A stretch of DNA of 64,000 bases, from contig NZ_PPRM01000042.1 in the NCBI RefSeq assembly GCF_002902665.1, positions 13,922 through 77,921 of the forward strand. The letters run 5' to 3'. The translations under genes and the position numbers were made by a program. How positions within the stretch are numbered: the first letter of the stretch is position 1; the number at the start of each line of letters is the position of its first letter. Under the pieces are notes generated by a model. That model was not told the DNA's origin and did not search any database. It worked only from the letters and a program-made list of their open reading frames with translations. Below are positions 7,316 through 16,214 of the stretch, in pieces. Origin of the DNA: Macrococcoides caseolyticum (GTDB lineage Bacteria > Bacillota > Bacilli > Staphylococcales > Staphylococcaceae).

Positions 7316-8836
7316 ATGATGCTAAAATTTCAAAATATTCATAAGCAAGTAAAAGATACTACTTTATTCAAAATAGACCAATTAAAGATTAACCAAGGAG
7401 ATAAGATTGGCTTAATCGGTAAAAATGGTTGTGGAAAATCAACTTTACTTAAAATGATTGCCCAAATAGATACATCATATTCAGGTGTAATAACTAATCC
7501 GTTTCAAACAAAATATGTTCCGAAATTAAAAGAAATAACGAGCCATTCCGGCGGGGAACAGACGAAAAGTTACTTACTTGATGCATTTAATAGCAATAAT
7601 GCTTTATTGTTACTTGATGAGCCATCCACTAATTTAGATATGAACAATATCAAGTGGCTCATAAATCAAATCAACCAATTTCAAGGAACAATGATAATCG
7701 TGAGTCATGACAGATCATTACTCAATCAAACAGTACAAAAAATATTAGAAATAGAAGAGAAAAAACTTAATATATATACCGGTAACTATGATGATTACGA
7801 TGAACAAAAAAAGAAACAATATGAGCAGCAATTAAAAGAATATGAACAGTATCAAAAGAAAATTAATCAACTCCAGCAAGAATCAATTGAAAGAATTAAA
7901 CATGCCTCAAACTTTAAAAAAAGAAAGAAGAATATTAGTATTTCCGACTATAAAGTCAACTCAAGAATGGGTGCTTATGACAGTCAGGAAAAAGCAATCG
8001 CTAAATCAAGTAAAGTGCTGCAAAAACGAATTGAACAAATAGAAAAAGTAGAAAAACCTCTGAGTGACAAACAATTTAAGATTAAAGCAATAGGTAAATT
8101 AAAAGATACTGGTGCTACGTTAATTCATTTAGATAATTTTACCGTTAGCGTTGGAAATCACCTGTTATTTCAATCTGGCATCTTCAAACTAGTTCAAGGG
8201 GATAAAATTGCAATAACTGGATCGAACGGGAGTGGTAAGACAACTTTTATTAGACAATTAATTGAAAAGCAAATAGATGGCTACTATAAACCAAATTTAA
8301 AAATAGGCTATTTTGCGCAAAATTTAACGACGTTAGATGAACAAAAAAGTATATTTGAAAATGTACGAAGTACATCAGTACAGGACGATATACTTATTAG
8401 AAACGTACTCGCTGCATTAGGATTTGATTATTCTAGATTGAATCAAATTGTTAAGTTTATATCCGGTGGAGAACGTGTCAGACTACAAATCATAAAGTTA
8501 ATACTCGGTGATTATGATCTGTTAATCCTGGATGAACCGACAAATTTTCTGGATGTTTCTACATTGCAAGCATTAGAGCGATTTTTAATAAATTATCCTG
8601 GTAGTTTTCTGATTGTATCTCATGATGAGCAATTTATAAATAATACGACAAAGAATAAATTTGTCATAAAACAACAACAATTATCAGATGACACAAAACA
8701 GAAAGAATATCAAACGACTGATAGTAGTCACTTACAGCTATTAGAATATAAATTAGAACAGATGTTACTTGATCCTGACATTGATATACAGGATGTTATC
8801 AAACTTAAGAAGAAAATAGAAAATCTTAAAAAGTAA
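7316..8836 (+). CDS. Vga-like ABC-F ribosomal protection protein
   Basis: This soluble ABC-F ATPase of about 506 residues has Walker A GKNGCGKST (about 35-43), first signature HSGGEQ, Walker B LLLLDEPSTNLD, then a long basic linker with KRKKNISISDYKVNSRMGAYDSQEKAIAKSSK. Domain 2 has GSNGSGKTT, ISGGER and LILDEPTNFLD. The unusual first Walker B ending (STNLD), the linker, YFAQNLTTLDEQKSIFENV and the C-terminal helical extension resemble Vga proteins, which dislodge lincosamide, pleuromutilin and streptogramin A drugs from the ribosome. ATG 7316 (or 7319) has AAAGGAAG upstream; the TTG at 7277 lies in the leader hairpin. Resistance is inferred from family and leader. Confidence 0.8.
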   Translation: MMLKFQNIHKQVKDTTLFKIDQLKINQGDKIGLIGKNGCGKSTLLKMIAQIDTSYSGVITNPFQTKYVPKLKEITSHSGGEQTKSYLLDAFNSNNALLLLDEPSTNLDMNNIKWLINQINQFQGTMIIVSHDRSLLNQTVQKILEIEEKKLNIYTGNYDDYDEQKKKQYEQQLKEYEQYQKKINQLQQESIERIKHASNFKKRKKNISISDYKVNSRMGAYDSQEKAIAKSSKVLQKRIEQIEKVEKPLSDKQFKIKAIGKLKDTGATLIHLDNFTVSVGNHLLFQSGIFKLVQGDKIAITGSNGSGKTTFIRQLIEKQIDGYYKPNLKIGYFAQNLTTLDEQKSIFENVRSTSVQDDILIRNVLAALGFDYSRLNQIVKFISGGERVRLQIIKLILGDYDLLILDEPTNFLDVSTLQALERFLINYPGSFLIVSHDEQFINNTTKNKFVIKQQQLSDDTKQKEYQTTDSSHLQLLEYKLEQMLLDPDIDIQDVIKLKKKIENLKK

Positions 8837-8854
8837 TCACCATTCATAAAACCA

Positions 8855-8885
8855 AAAACTTTCAGGTCTCCTGAAAGTTTTTTTA
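8855..8885. terminator. Intrinsic terminator after the Vga-like gene
   Basis: AAAACTTTCAGG (8855-8866) pairs with CCTGAAAGTTTT (8870-8881) around a 3-nt loop, followed by a T-run. It also overlaps the end of the convergent SgrR-like gene and can serve both. Confidence 0.85.
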
Positions 8886-10487
8886 TCGTTTAATCACAAG
8901 CTCTGAAAAGTTATAGAATCCAGCAGTAGTTACTTTTGCATTATGAATGCTATTTGGTACTTTAACTTCTTGAGTAATGTTGAAGATAGGGTAGAGTGTA
9001 TGTGATTCAAATAACGACTGATTAATCGCATGATTCAGTTCATTCCACTCACGAGTATCTGTTGCGATATATGTAGCATAATAATCACTCAACAGAGGAT
9101 ATTGTTGTGATAAATGGTGATGCATCGTTTTATTTTGATAGAGCATCGTAAAGTATTCAAAGGATTCCGCTTCACTAAAGAACATACCATGGATATAGAT
9201 ATCCCCCTCAATTGTTATTTCACTTTTAAAGGAAGTCATAATATCGATAGGTTTTAATACCGTTTCTATATTGTATCGCTTTAAATATCTTTTATACTGG
9301 AGCATCTTTTTTTCGATGTAGCTCGGATAGACAATTGTTATAGAGAAATGATCTTCTAATTTATTTAATGATTTAAGCGAAAGTGGCTGATCTTTCAGAA
9401 TATAAGGGGTTCCTTTACTTGTGTGTATATCTTTAAGATGATGAACTGACTGCTGAAATAAGTAATGCACAGTTGCTTTCTGAAGATCAGATAACTTATT
9501 TTGAGCGAGTGACAGGACATAATAAAAACCATCCGTTACTTCGATATGCTGGAACGTATCACTATCACTTAACGTAAAGTTACTTTCTTTAAGCTTCGGT
9601 ATATAGATTAATTCCACTTCATCAATATATGATTGATAGCCATAATACTGATCAAATGATTTTAAAGTCGTCTGAAATTCATTATTCATTGCGATATAAA
9701 ATGGTCCAGTACCGATAATATGCTGCTTATCCTGCTTATAGATTGCAAGATTTAACTTACATAACACGTCTTTAAAATACGGGAAATCGTGATAGTATAC
9801 TTTAAGCGTAAGTTTATTAATCACTTCAATTGACACAATTGGATTTAGTAGCACCTTCGTCTCCTGATACGCTATCGCATGACTCAGACATCGTTTAATA
9901 TCTTCAGCAGTCACTTGAGTACCATCATGAAAGTAAACATTCTTCCGTAAATAAATCATTGCATGATCATCATAGAAATCGATATGCTGTGCTATCTTAT
10001 AATGATATTGATTCGAATGTCTATCATAAGCGATTAGCGTGTCATAAATATTACTTAATATATTTGAGCTATTGATATCAACCACTTCTAAAGGATGAGA
10101 ATAGAGTGGGGCGTAGCGCTTCTTAACGACTAATTTATCTGCATCAGCTGTAGATACCCCAAGTAATTGATTCGCTTTCGTAATCAGTATCTGTTTATGA
10201 TGAATAGACCAGTCCCATGTTAAATATTGAATAGCATCTGACAATTGATGTCGCGTTAGCATTACATTCACCTTATTGAAATATAATGTATCGATATCCA
10301 CGAACCATTGAACCGTTGTTTTATTCCCTCGACCACGTGCACTCTTAAAAGTTAGATAACCACTATCCTGCCACCTTTTTAAACTTCTGGATAAATGCTT
10401 CTGGCTCACCTTTAACTGTTCACTGACAGACGATTGATGAAATGCTGTAATCTTTAAATTATAGAATGACAGTAATAATTGCTCCAT
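8883..10487 (-). CDS. SgrR-like transcriptional regulator with ABC solute-binding domain
   Basis: The 534-residue protein has an N-terminal winged helix (VSEQLKVSQKHLSRSLKRWQDSGYLTFKSARGRGNKTTVQW, about residues 20-62). A domain related to the solute-binding proteins of oligopeptide/nickel transporters follows (YDTLIAYDRHSNQYHYKIAQHIDFYDD..., VYFHDGTQVTAEDIKRCL). That combination is SgrR. In enterobacteria SgrR senses sugar-phosphate stress and activates a neighbouring sugar efflux gene; the ligand here is unknown. It is divergently transcribed from an MFS transporter, as sgrR is from setA-like genes. AGGAGG precedes ATG 10487. Confidence 0.8.
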   Translation of the reverse strand: MEQLLLSFYNLKITAFHQSSVSEQLKVSQKHLSRSLKRWQDSGYLTFKSARGRGNKTTVQWFVDIDTLYFNKVNVMLTRHQLSDAIQYLTWDWSIHHKQILITKANQLLGVSTADADKLVVKKRYAPLYSHPLEVVDINSSNILSNIYDTLIAYDRHSNQYHYKIAQHIDFYDDHAMIYLRKNVYFHDGTQVTAEDIKRCLSHAIAYQETKVLLNPIVSIEVINKLTLKVYYHDFPYFKDVLCKLNLAIYKQDKQHIIGTGPFYIAMNNEFQTTLKSFDQYYGYQSYIDEVELIYIPKLKESNFTLSDSDTFQHIEVTDGFYYVLSLAQNKLSDLQKATVHYLFQQSVHHLKDIHTSKGTPYILKDQPLSLKSLNKLEDHFSITIVYPSYIEKKMLQYKRYLKRYNIETVLKPIDIMTSFKSEITIEGDIYIHGMFFSEAESFEYFTMLYQNKTMHHHLSQQYPLLSDYYATYIATDTREWNELNHAINQSLFESHTLYPIFNITQEVKVPNSIHNAKVTTAGFYNFSELVIKR

Positions 10488-10580
10488 AGCTCCTCCTAAA
10501 AGTGGACTAAAATAAAATATTGTCCATTTTTAAATCATTAAGTCTACTTTATCATATGTATAAAGTTAGGGGGAATGAAA

Positions 10581-11798
10581 ATGAAAGTTCGTGATTTACC
10601 GATTAATATCCAGCTCAGATTGTGGGGTTCATTTGTCAATCGCTGTACTTATAGTGCGATACTACCATTTATTGCACTATATTTAACTGATCAGCTGAAT
10701 GCAAGAATCGCTGGATTGTTTTTAGCATCAATCGTCTTTGTCCAGTTTATCAGTAATATATGGGGAGGTTACTTAGTCGACCAATTCCCGAGAAAGAAGA
10801 TGCTGATATTGGGTTCATTTACTGAAGCATTATCGCTAATATTTATGTGGCTAACCGTTGTCAACTCATGGATTTATCTATTTATGACGACGTTTATACT
10901 CTTTACCATATTCAGTGCATTTCGCAGACCTTCTATGAGTGCACTTGTACAGGATTCAGCAACAGATGAAAATAAGAAATTATTATATCGTATGGATTAC
11001 TGGCTAATAAATTTATCACTGGCAATCGGAGCACTCCTGGGCGGGCTATTCTATAGCGAACATAAAAGCTGGCTATTCTTTGCTTCAGCGATGGTGGCAC
11101 TGATATTAAGTTTCTTATATATGAAATATATTGAAGAAACAAACAGCTTTATCCGTAAAAAAGAACATAATAATGTCTTTGTAGACCTGTTCATTGCCTA
11201 TCAGACTGTCGTTAAAGATAAACGATTCGTATTGATGGTAATCGGTACCATGCTCATTGCAACTGTGGAGCTTATGACAAGTACTTACGTTGCTGTAAGG
11301 CTTCATAAAAGCTTTGAAACGGTTTACTTATTCAACTTTGAAATTACCGGTGTCAGAATGTTTACAGTGATTAACCTCGTCAATACAATTACCGTTATTA
11401 CATTTTCTTTATTAATCGGTAAGTGGTTAGATAAATTTAAACTGAGTAAGATTCTGGGGTTTGGGCTATTGATGTACGCAATAGGATATGCTGTGCTCAC
11501 TTCAGCAAATATGTGGTGGCTGATCATCATAGCTGTGCTTGCTGCAACATTCGGTGAAATGATTTATGCTCCGATTAAAAGTGCTGAAATGCTGACACTA
11601 ATACCCAAAGAAAAACGTGGTACATATAATACATTCAGCTCATTCACGTTCAGTGGCGCACAGTTGTTATCAAATGGCTCGCTCGTCCTTGGAACGTATC
11701 TGAATCCGTATGCGATGAGTATAGTAGTATTTGTTATCGTTATTTCTGGAGCTATGCTTATGATGGGCAGTTTATTCAGCATGAAGGAACCTCGCTGA
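10581..11798 (+). CDS. MFS family efflux transporter
   Basis: The 405-residue protein has about 12 hydrophobic segments. The MFS loop-2/3 signature GGYLVDQFPRKKMLILG lies at about residues 60-76 and a second related motif, GKWLDKFKLSKILGFG, in the C-terminal half. It is probably a drug:proton or sugar efflux carrier. Its position opposite an SgrR-like regulator suggests that the regulator controls it. The 87-bp gap between them holds TGGAC...GTCCA at 10503-10526, a possible operator. ATG 10581 is preferred because AGGGGGA lies 7 nt upstream; ATG 10575 is too close. Confidence 0.8.
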   Translation: MKVRDLPINIQLRLWGSFVNRCTYSAILPFIALYLTDQLNARIAGLFLASIVFVQFISNIWGGYLVDQFPRKKMLILGSFTEALSLIFMWLTVVNSWIYLFMTTFILFTIFSAFRRPSMSALVQDSATDENKKLLYRMDYWLINLSLAIGALLGGLFYSEHKSWLFFASAMVALILSFLYMKYIEETNSFIRKKEHNNVFVDLFIAYQTVVKDKRFVLMVIGTMLIATVELMTSTYVAVRLHKSFETVYLFNFEITGVRMFTVINLVNTITVITFSLLIGKWLDKFKLSKILGFGLLMYAIGYAVLTSANMWWLIIIAVLAATFGEMIYAPIKSAEMLTLIPKEKRGTYNTFSSFTFSGAQLLSNGSLVLGTYLNPYAMSIVVFVIVISGAMLMMGSLFSMKEPR

Positions 11799-11889
11799 TA
11801 AAATAAAAATAAATAATGTTAGTATATTGTACTCCCTCTCATTATCAGATAAGATTAAATTATCAGTAAATTTGAAAAGGAGAATGAAA

Positions 11890-12930
11890 ATGTATCCAGA
11901 TGTTAATAGCACGATGCAAGAGATTGAGCGTTTAGTAAATATTCCAGGTCCGTCAGGTTTTGCGTTTAAAGCAATTGCCTATGTGACTGAAACGTTAGAA
12001 GCGGTTGGTTACAATGTACAGCAGACTAATAAAGGTGGGGTATTAGTTACTGTACCTGGAAAAGATGATACACGTCATAAATATTTAACAGCGCATGTTG
12101 ATACGTTAGGTGCGATGGTTAAAGAGATTCTACCGAGCGGCCGCTTACGTTTATCAATGGTGGGTGGTTTCAGGTGGAATGCTGTTGAAGGGGAGTACTG
12201 TGAAATCCATGCGAATGATAAAGTGTATACAGGAACGATCTGTCTCCATGAGACAAGTGTCCATGTTTATCGTAACGCAGGTGATATCAAACGTGATGAG
12301 GATCATATGGAAGTGCGTATTGATGAAATCGTGAAGTCTCAGGAAGATACTGAACAGTTAGGTATCAGTGTCGGAGATTTTATTACGTTTAATCCAAGAT
12401 GCGAGATTACTGAATCCGGATTTATAAAATCTCGTCATCTAGACGATAAGGCAAGCGCTGCGATGCTGATTCAGTTATTACGTCATTTAAAAGCTGAAAA
12501 TATTGAACTGCCGCATACGACACATTTCTATTTCTCAAATAATGAAGAGATCGGTTATGGTGGTAACTCTAATGTTCCGGAACAAGTTGTAGAATATATC
12601 GCTGTTGATATGGGGGCGTTAGGTGATGGGCAGGCATCTGATGAATATACGGTATCCATCTGTGCAAAAGATAGCTCAGGCCCATATCACTATCAATTGA
12701 AACAACATTTAGTAAATCTTTGCAAAGACAATAATATTGATTATAAAGTAGATATTTATCCATATTACGGTAGTGATGCAAGTGCTGCAATGAGTGCTGG
12801 TCACGATGTTAAACATGGTCTATTTGGAGCTGGTATTGAATCTAGCCATGCGATGGAACGCACACACAAAGATTCGCTACTGAACACAGAAAAACTTATC
12901 TATCATTATGTCATGAGTCCTGTACTTTAA
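11890..12930 (+). CDS. M42 family metallopeptidase (glutamyl aminopeptidase-like)
   Basis: The 346-residue protein has the metal-binding pattern of M42 co-catalytic aminopeptidases: AHVDTLG (first His/Asp), RHLDDKASAAM (bridging Asp), NNEEIGYGG (catalytic and metal Glu), YIAVDMGA and a late SSHAMERTH. Family members trim N-terminal residues from peptides in the cytoplasm as dodecameric shells. AAGGAG lies 7-8 nt upstream of ATG 11890; upstream in-frame starts have no ribosome site. Confidence 0.85.
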   Translation: MYPDVNSTMQEIERLVNIPGPSGFAFKAIAYVTETLEAVGYNVQQTNKGGVLVTVPGKDDTRHKYLTAHVDTLGAMVKEILPSGRLRLSMVGGFRWNAVEGEYCEIHANDKVYTGTICLHETSVHVYRNAGDIKRDEDHMEVRIDEIVKSQEDTEQLGISVGDFITFNPRCEITESGFIKSRHLDDKASAAMLIQLLRHLKAENIELPHTTHFYFSNNEEIGYGGNSNVPEQVVEYIAVDMGALGDGQASDEYTVSICAKDSSGPYHYQLKQHLVNLCKDNNIDYKVDIYPYYGSDASAAMSAGHDVKHGLFGAGIESSHAMERTHKDSLLNTEKLIYHYVMSPVL

Positions 12931-12999
12931 GTTAAATGTTTTTATTCACTCTCTTTCTTCGTTATAATGTATTTATATCAAAGAAAGGGAGTGTTTATT

Positions 13000-13656
13000 A
13001 TGGCGAAGAAAGTTCTAATGGTTTTAACGAATCATGATACTTTGAACGACGGCACACCAACAGGTCTTTGGCTCGGTGAGGCTGCAGAGCCTTACAAAGT
13101 ATTCCAACGCAATAATATTGAAGTGGATTTCGCTTCGATTCAAGGTGGTGCTGTACCACTTGATCCCAATTCTACTAAGAACGATGAAACGAAGAAATTC
13201 CAGGACGTCGTACAAAAACTAGGGAAAACATTGAAATTAAGAGATATCGTATTTGAAAACTATGACGGCATATTCATACCAGGAGGCCATGGTACAATGT
13301 ATGATCTGCCAGGAGATCCTGATTTACAGAATATATTGGCATTCTATAAAGATGATAATCGCGTTATCGGTTCAGTTTGTCATGGTCCAAGCGCATTTAT
13401 AGGGGCTAAACTAAAAGATGGCAGTTCCTTGATCGATGGCGTCAAACTAACTGGATTCACAAACGAAGAGGAACAACAGATGAACTTGGACAACAACGTT
13501 CCGTTCGCTTTACAAACTGAACTCGAAACAAACGGTGCAAGATTTGTGAAAGGTAAGGCATTTGAATCAAATGTCGTAACGGATGGTAAGTTTGTAACTG
13601 GACAGAACCCTCAGTCCAGTACAGATGTTGCAGAAGCATTTGTAAAGGTACTATAA
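13000..13656 (+). CDS. DJ-1/PfpI (Hsp31-like) family protein
   Basis: The 218-residue class-I amidotransferase-like fold has the nucleophile elbow SVCHGPSAFIGA (Cys near residue 128), the GIFIPGGHGTMYDLP loop and an N-terminal TPTGLWLGEAAEPY. That combination is seen in Hsp31/HchA-like glyoxalase III or deglycase proteins. A role in methylglyoxal handling or carbonyl stress is the family expectation. AAAGGGAGTG precedes ATG 13000. A strong bidirectional terminator follows directly. Confidence 0.85.
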   Translation: MAKKVLMVLTNHDTLNDGTPTGLWLGEAAEPYKVFQRNNIEVDFASIQGGAVPLDPNSTKNDETKKFQDVVQKLGKTLKLRDIVFENYDGIFIPGGHGTMYDLPGDPDLQNILAFYKDDNRVIGSVCHGPSAFIGAKLKDGSSLIDGVKLTGFTNEEEQQMNLDNNVPFALQTELETNGARFVKGKAFESNVVTDGKFVTGQNPQSSTDVAEAFVKVL

Positions 13657-13688
13657 TAAAAACCGCACTCTTGTGCGGTTTTTATTAT
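13653..13688. terminator. Bidirectional terminator
   Basis: Perfect 16-bp arms (13653-13668 and 13673-13688) enclose a TCTT loop, with core ACCGCAC/GTGCGGT and A/T tails on both sides. It overlaps the stop codons of both convergent genes. Confidence 0.9.
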
Positions 13689-14050
13689 ATAAAGACAAGC
13701 TTGAAAATGATGCCGTTAATGATACCTATAAGGAGACTTAGCATCGTCCCAAGTAAAATATATTCACTTTTTTTATCGATTTTATCAGGATTATGATGCG
13801 TACCGTCATCTTTAAGATCATTAAATCGTAATATTGATTTGCTTGCTATTACAAGCCCTATTGCTGTATATTCGCCGAGTATAAAAAATAAAATAACCAG
13901 CATTCTTTCTATATAGCCTATAAGTAATCCGATGTTATCGGATGTCTTCATTTCACTCGCACTCATAAAAGTTAAAATACGTTTAACGACTGGGCCTGAT
14001 AGCAGGTAGAAGAGTGTACCTATCAGCATGATGATTATTTTCAGAGCCAT
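13685..14050 (-). CDS. Membrane protein resembling the C-terminal half of DUF3307 proteins
   Basis: The 121-residue protein has three hydrophobic stretches. IGYIERMLVILFFILGEYTAIGLVIASKSILRFNDLKD and EYILLGTMLSLLIGI are typical of the C-terminal part of DUF3307 proteins; the usual N-terminal DUF3307 domain is missing. The start overlaps the end of the SatD-like gene, so the two are translated together. SatD and DUF3307 proteins are often paired. The function is unknown. Confidence 0.7.
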   Translation of the reverse strand: MALKIIIMLIGTLFYLLSGPVVKRILTFMSASEMKTSDNIGLLIGYIERMLVILFFILGEYTAIGLVIASKSILRFNDLKDDGTHHNPDKIDKKSEYILLGTMLSLLIGIINGIIFKLVFI

Positions 14051-14712
14051 GTTAAACCTCCTTTTAACGACTGGATGATCGAAGGTTCAATAGTGCATTG
14101 TGCATCAGAAAATGTCAAATGTTTCTTGATTAGTCCGAGCTGCTTATAATGCGCTTTATTCAGATGTTCTGAAATGGTGGAAACGCTCTTGTTATTCAGC
14201 TGAGCAATTTCTTTTTGAGTATCGATATAGAGCGACTGCTGGAAGATCGCTTGCTGTAAAAGCGATTGATTTTGGACAATTTCAGTAAGATAAGGGAATA
14301 AGACATCATTATAAAGTGACATATCTGCCGCTTCAATCGTAACATAAAAATCACTGATATCTGATTTCTTAATGCGATCCAGATTATTACGTGCCGCTTT
14401 TGTCAGCTTACTGTTCCAATGTTCAATATGCCGCTTAGGAACCTCCTCATTGCCTGCTGCAATACCAAATTTTACTGGCTGAGATTTATAGGGCCATAAC
14501 AGTTTAATATAGTACGCTATCAGTAGTGTCGCATGCGTACAATCACTAACAAAAAAAAGTTCATCGCCCATTCTGTAATTAATATAGCTGAAGTTAAGAG
14601 ATTGCGTCCATTGTTCGATACTTTCTGTTATCCCTTCAAGAGCTTTACTGATGTCATCCGTATTATTCAGCTGTGTACTATTTGAAACGTCCATAATAAA
14701 TATAGAAAGCAT
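14041..14712 (-). CDS. SatD-family protein with HTH-like segment
   Basis: The 223-residue protein opens with FIMDVSNSTQL and has an RMGDELFF motif, both SatD-like and reminiscent of a nucleotide-cyclase-type fold. The segment QKEIAQLNNKSVSTISEHLNKAHYKQL (about residues 167-193) reads as a helix-turn-helix. GGAGGGG lies 4-5 nt upstream of ATG 14712. Three perfect 28-bp repeats start 11 bp before the gene, so the HTH may bind them and autoregulate the pair; that is inference. Confidence 0.7.
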   Translation of the reverse strand: MLSIFIMDVSNSTQLNNTDDISKALEGITESIEQWTQSLNFSYINYRMGDELFFVSDCTHATLLIAYYIKLLWPYKSQPVKFGIAAGNEEVPKRHIEHWNSKLTKAARNNLDRIKKSDISDFYVTIEAADMSLYNDVLFPYLTEIVQNQSLLQQAIFQQSLYIDTQKEIAQLNNKSVSTISEHLNKAHYKQLGLIKKHLTFSDAQCTIEPSIIQSLKGGLTWL

Positions 14713-14723
14713 AATACCCCTCC

Positions 14724-14806
14724 AAAATTCCGGCTATATAACCGAATTTTTAAAATTCCGGCTATATAACCGAATTTTTAAAATTCCGGCTATATAACCG
14801 AATTTT
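14724..14806. repeat. Three tandem 28-bp repeats upstream of the SatD-like gene
   Basis: Three head-to-tail copies (14724-14751, 14752-14779, 14780-14806) are identical except for the last base. Each holds an imperfect palindrome, AAAATTC at one end and GAATTTT at the other around CGGCTATATAACCG. The array sits between the SatD-like start and the femA promoter region. It looks like an operator array; the number of copies could vary between strains. The remaining 145 bp to femA hold only AT-rich promoter-like sequence. Confidence 0.85.
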
Positions 14807-14951
14807 ATCATGAGCAGCGTAAAATCACAAAGATAGTGCATTAAAGATTGAATTAATAGTCTTAAAAGGAGCCGAACTATAATTATAAATGATTTTTACG
14901 GTATGAATATGTTAATATGATGCTTGAGATGATAAAAGAAGGAGAAAACAA

Positions 14952-16193
14952 ATGAAATTTACAACACTTACACGTGAAGCATTCAGTGCTTTCACAGACC
15001 AGCATCCAAGTCATTTTACACAGATGGCTGTAAACTATGATCTGAAGATTTCAGAAGGTATAGAGACACATCTGCTCGGTGTGAAAGATGAGAATAATGA
15101 AATCATAGCTGCAGGTCTATTTACATCGGTTCCTATAATGAAAATCTTCAAATATTTCTATTCAAACCGCGGTCCTGTCATGGATTATCACAATAGGGAG
15201 CTTGTAACGTTCTTCTTTAATGAACTTAAGAAGTATATGAAACAGCATAAAGCGTTAAATTTAAGAATAGATCCTTACATACCATACCAGTTACGTAATC
15301 ACGATGGGGACATCATCGAAACATATAAGACAGATGATATTTTTGAAACATTGAAATCCCTTGGTTTCAAGCATGACGGCTTTACAACTGGGTTTCACCC
15401 GATACACCAAATCAGATGGCATTCAGTCCTGGACCTAAAAGGTAAAACGAAGGAACAGCTCATAAAGGATATGGATAGTCTTAGGAAGCGTAATACTAAG
15501 AAGGTCATAAAAAATGGTATTAAAGTAAGATATCTGGAAAAAGACGAGCTCCATATTTTCCGTTCATTTATGCAGGATACAAGCGATAAGAAAGATTTCG
15601 AAGATCGTGGAGATGAATATTATATCTCAAGATTAGAAAAATTTGGAGATCGTGTGAAGATGCCGCTTGCCTATATTGACTTTAATACTTATATTCCCGA
15701 GCTGGAAGCAGAGCTTACAGAAATAGAACGTGCGATAGACAAAGCCAAAGCTGATATCGAAAGCAAACCAGAAAATAAAAAGGCACAAAATAAGTTAGCG
15801 GATAGTGAAAGACAAAAACAAGCACTTTTAGAGAAACTGAAAGAAGCACAGCAACTGAAAGAAAAACATGGTGACACACTACCGATTGCTGCTGCGTTTT
15901 ACTTTATAAATCCGCATGAAGTAGTCTATTATGCCGGAGGGTCTTCGAATGAATTCAGACATTTCTCTGGAAGTTATGCAATACAGTGGCACATGATCAA
16001 CTATGCTATAGATCATGGTATCGACAAATATAATTTCTATGGCATTAGCGGTATCTTCAATGAGGATGCACCTGATGCGGGTGTTATTAAATTTAAAAAA
16101 GGTTATAATGCCGATGTCATTGAGTATATCGGTGATTTTGAACTCCCTGTCAATAAAAGTGTCTATAATATATACAAACGAATCAAGAAATAA
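14952..16193 (+). CDS. femA: FemA: pentaglycine interpeptide bridge aminoacyltransferase
   Basis: In S. aureus FemA adds glycines 2 and 3 to the lipid-linked peptidoglycan precursor, using glycyl-tRNA as donor on the cytoplasmic membrane face. The 413-residue sequence matches the family throughout: [28 protein letters not shown], the two-helix coiled-coil arm (about residues 240-300, rich in Glu/Lys) and YYAGGSSNEFRHFSGSYAIQW. GAAGGAG lies upstream of ATG 14952. femB follows after 21 bp, so they form one operon. In staphylococci femA follows trp genes; here a SatD pair precedes it. Confidence 0.95.
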   Translation: MKFTTLTREAFSAFTDQHPSHFTQMAVNYDLKISEGIETHLLGVKDENNEIIAAGLFTSVPIMKIFKYFYSNRGPVMDYHNRELVTFFFNELKKYMKQHKALNLRIDPYIPYQLRNHDGDIIETYKTDDIFETLKSLGFKHDGFTTGFHPIHQIRWHSVLDLKGKTKEQLIKDMDSLRKRNTKKVIKNGIKVRYLEKDELHIFRSFMQDTSDKKDFEDRGDEYYISRLEKFGDRVKMPLAYIDFNTYIPELEAELTEIERAIDKAKADIESKPENKKAQNKLADSERQKQALLEKLKEAQQLKEKHGDTLPIAAAFYFINPHEVVYYAGGSSNEFRHFSGSYAIQWHMINYAIDHGIDKYNFYGISGIFNEDAPDAGVIKFKKGYNADVIEYIGDFELPVNKSVYNIYKRIKK

Positions 16194-16214
16194 GTATTAC
16201 TGGAGGCAGTATCT

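Noticed and set aside
14724-14806. CRISPR array
   Set aside because: The three repeats are directly adjacent with no spacers and no cas genes are nearby; it is a tandem operator-like array.
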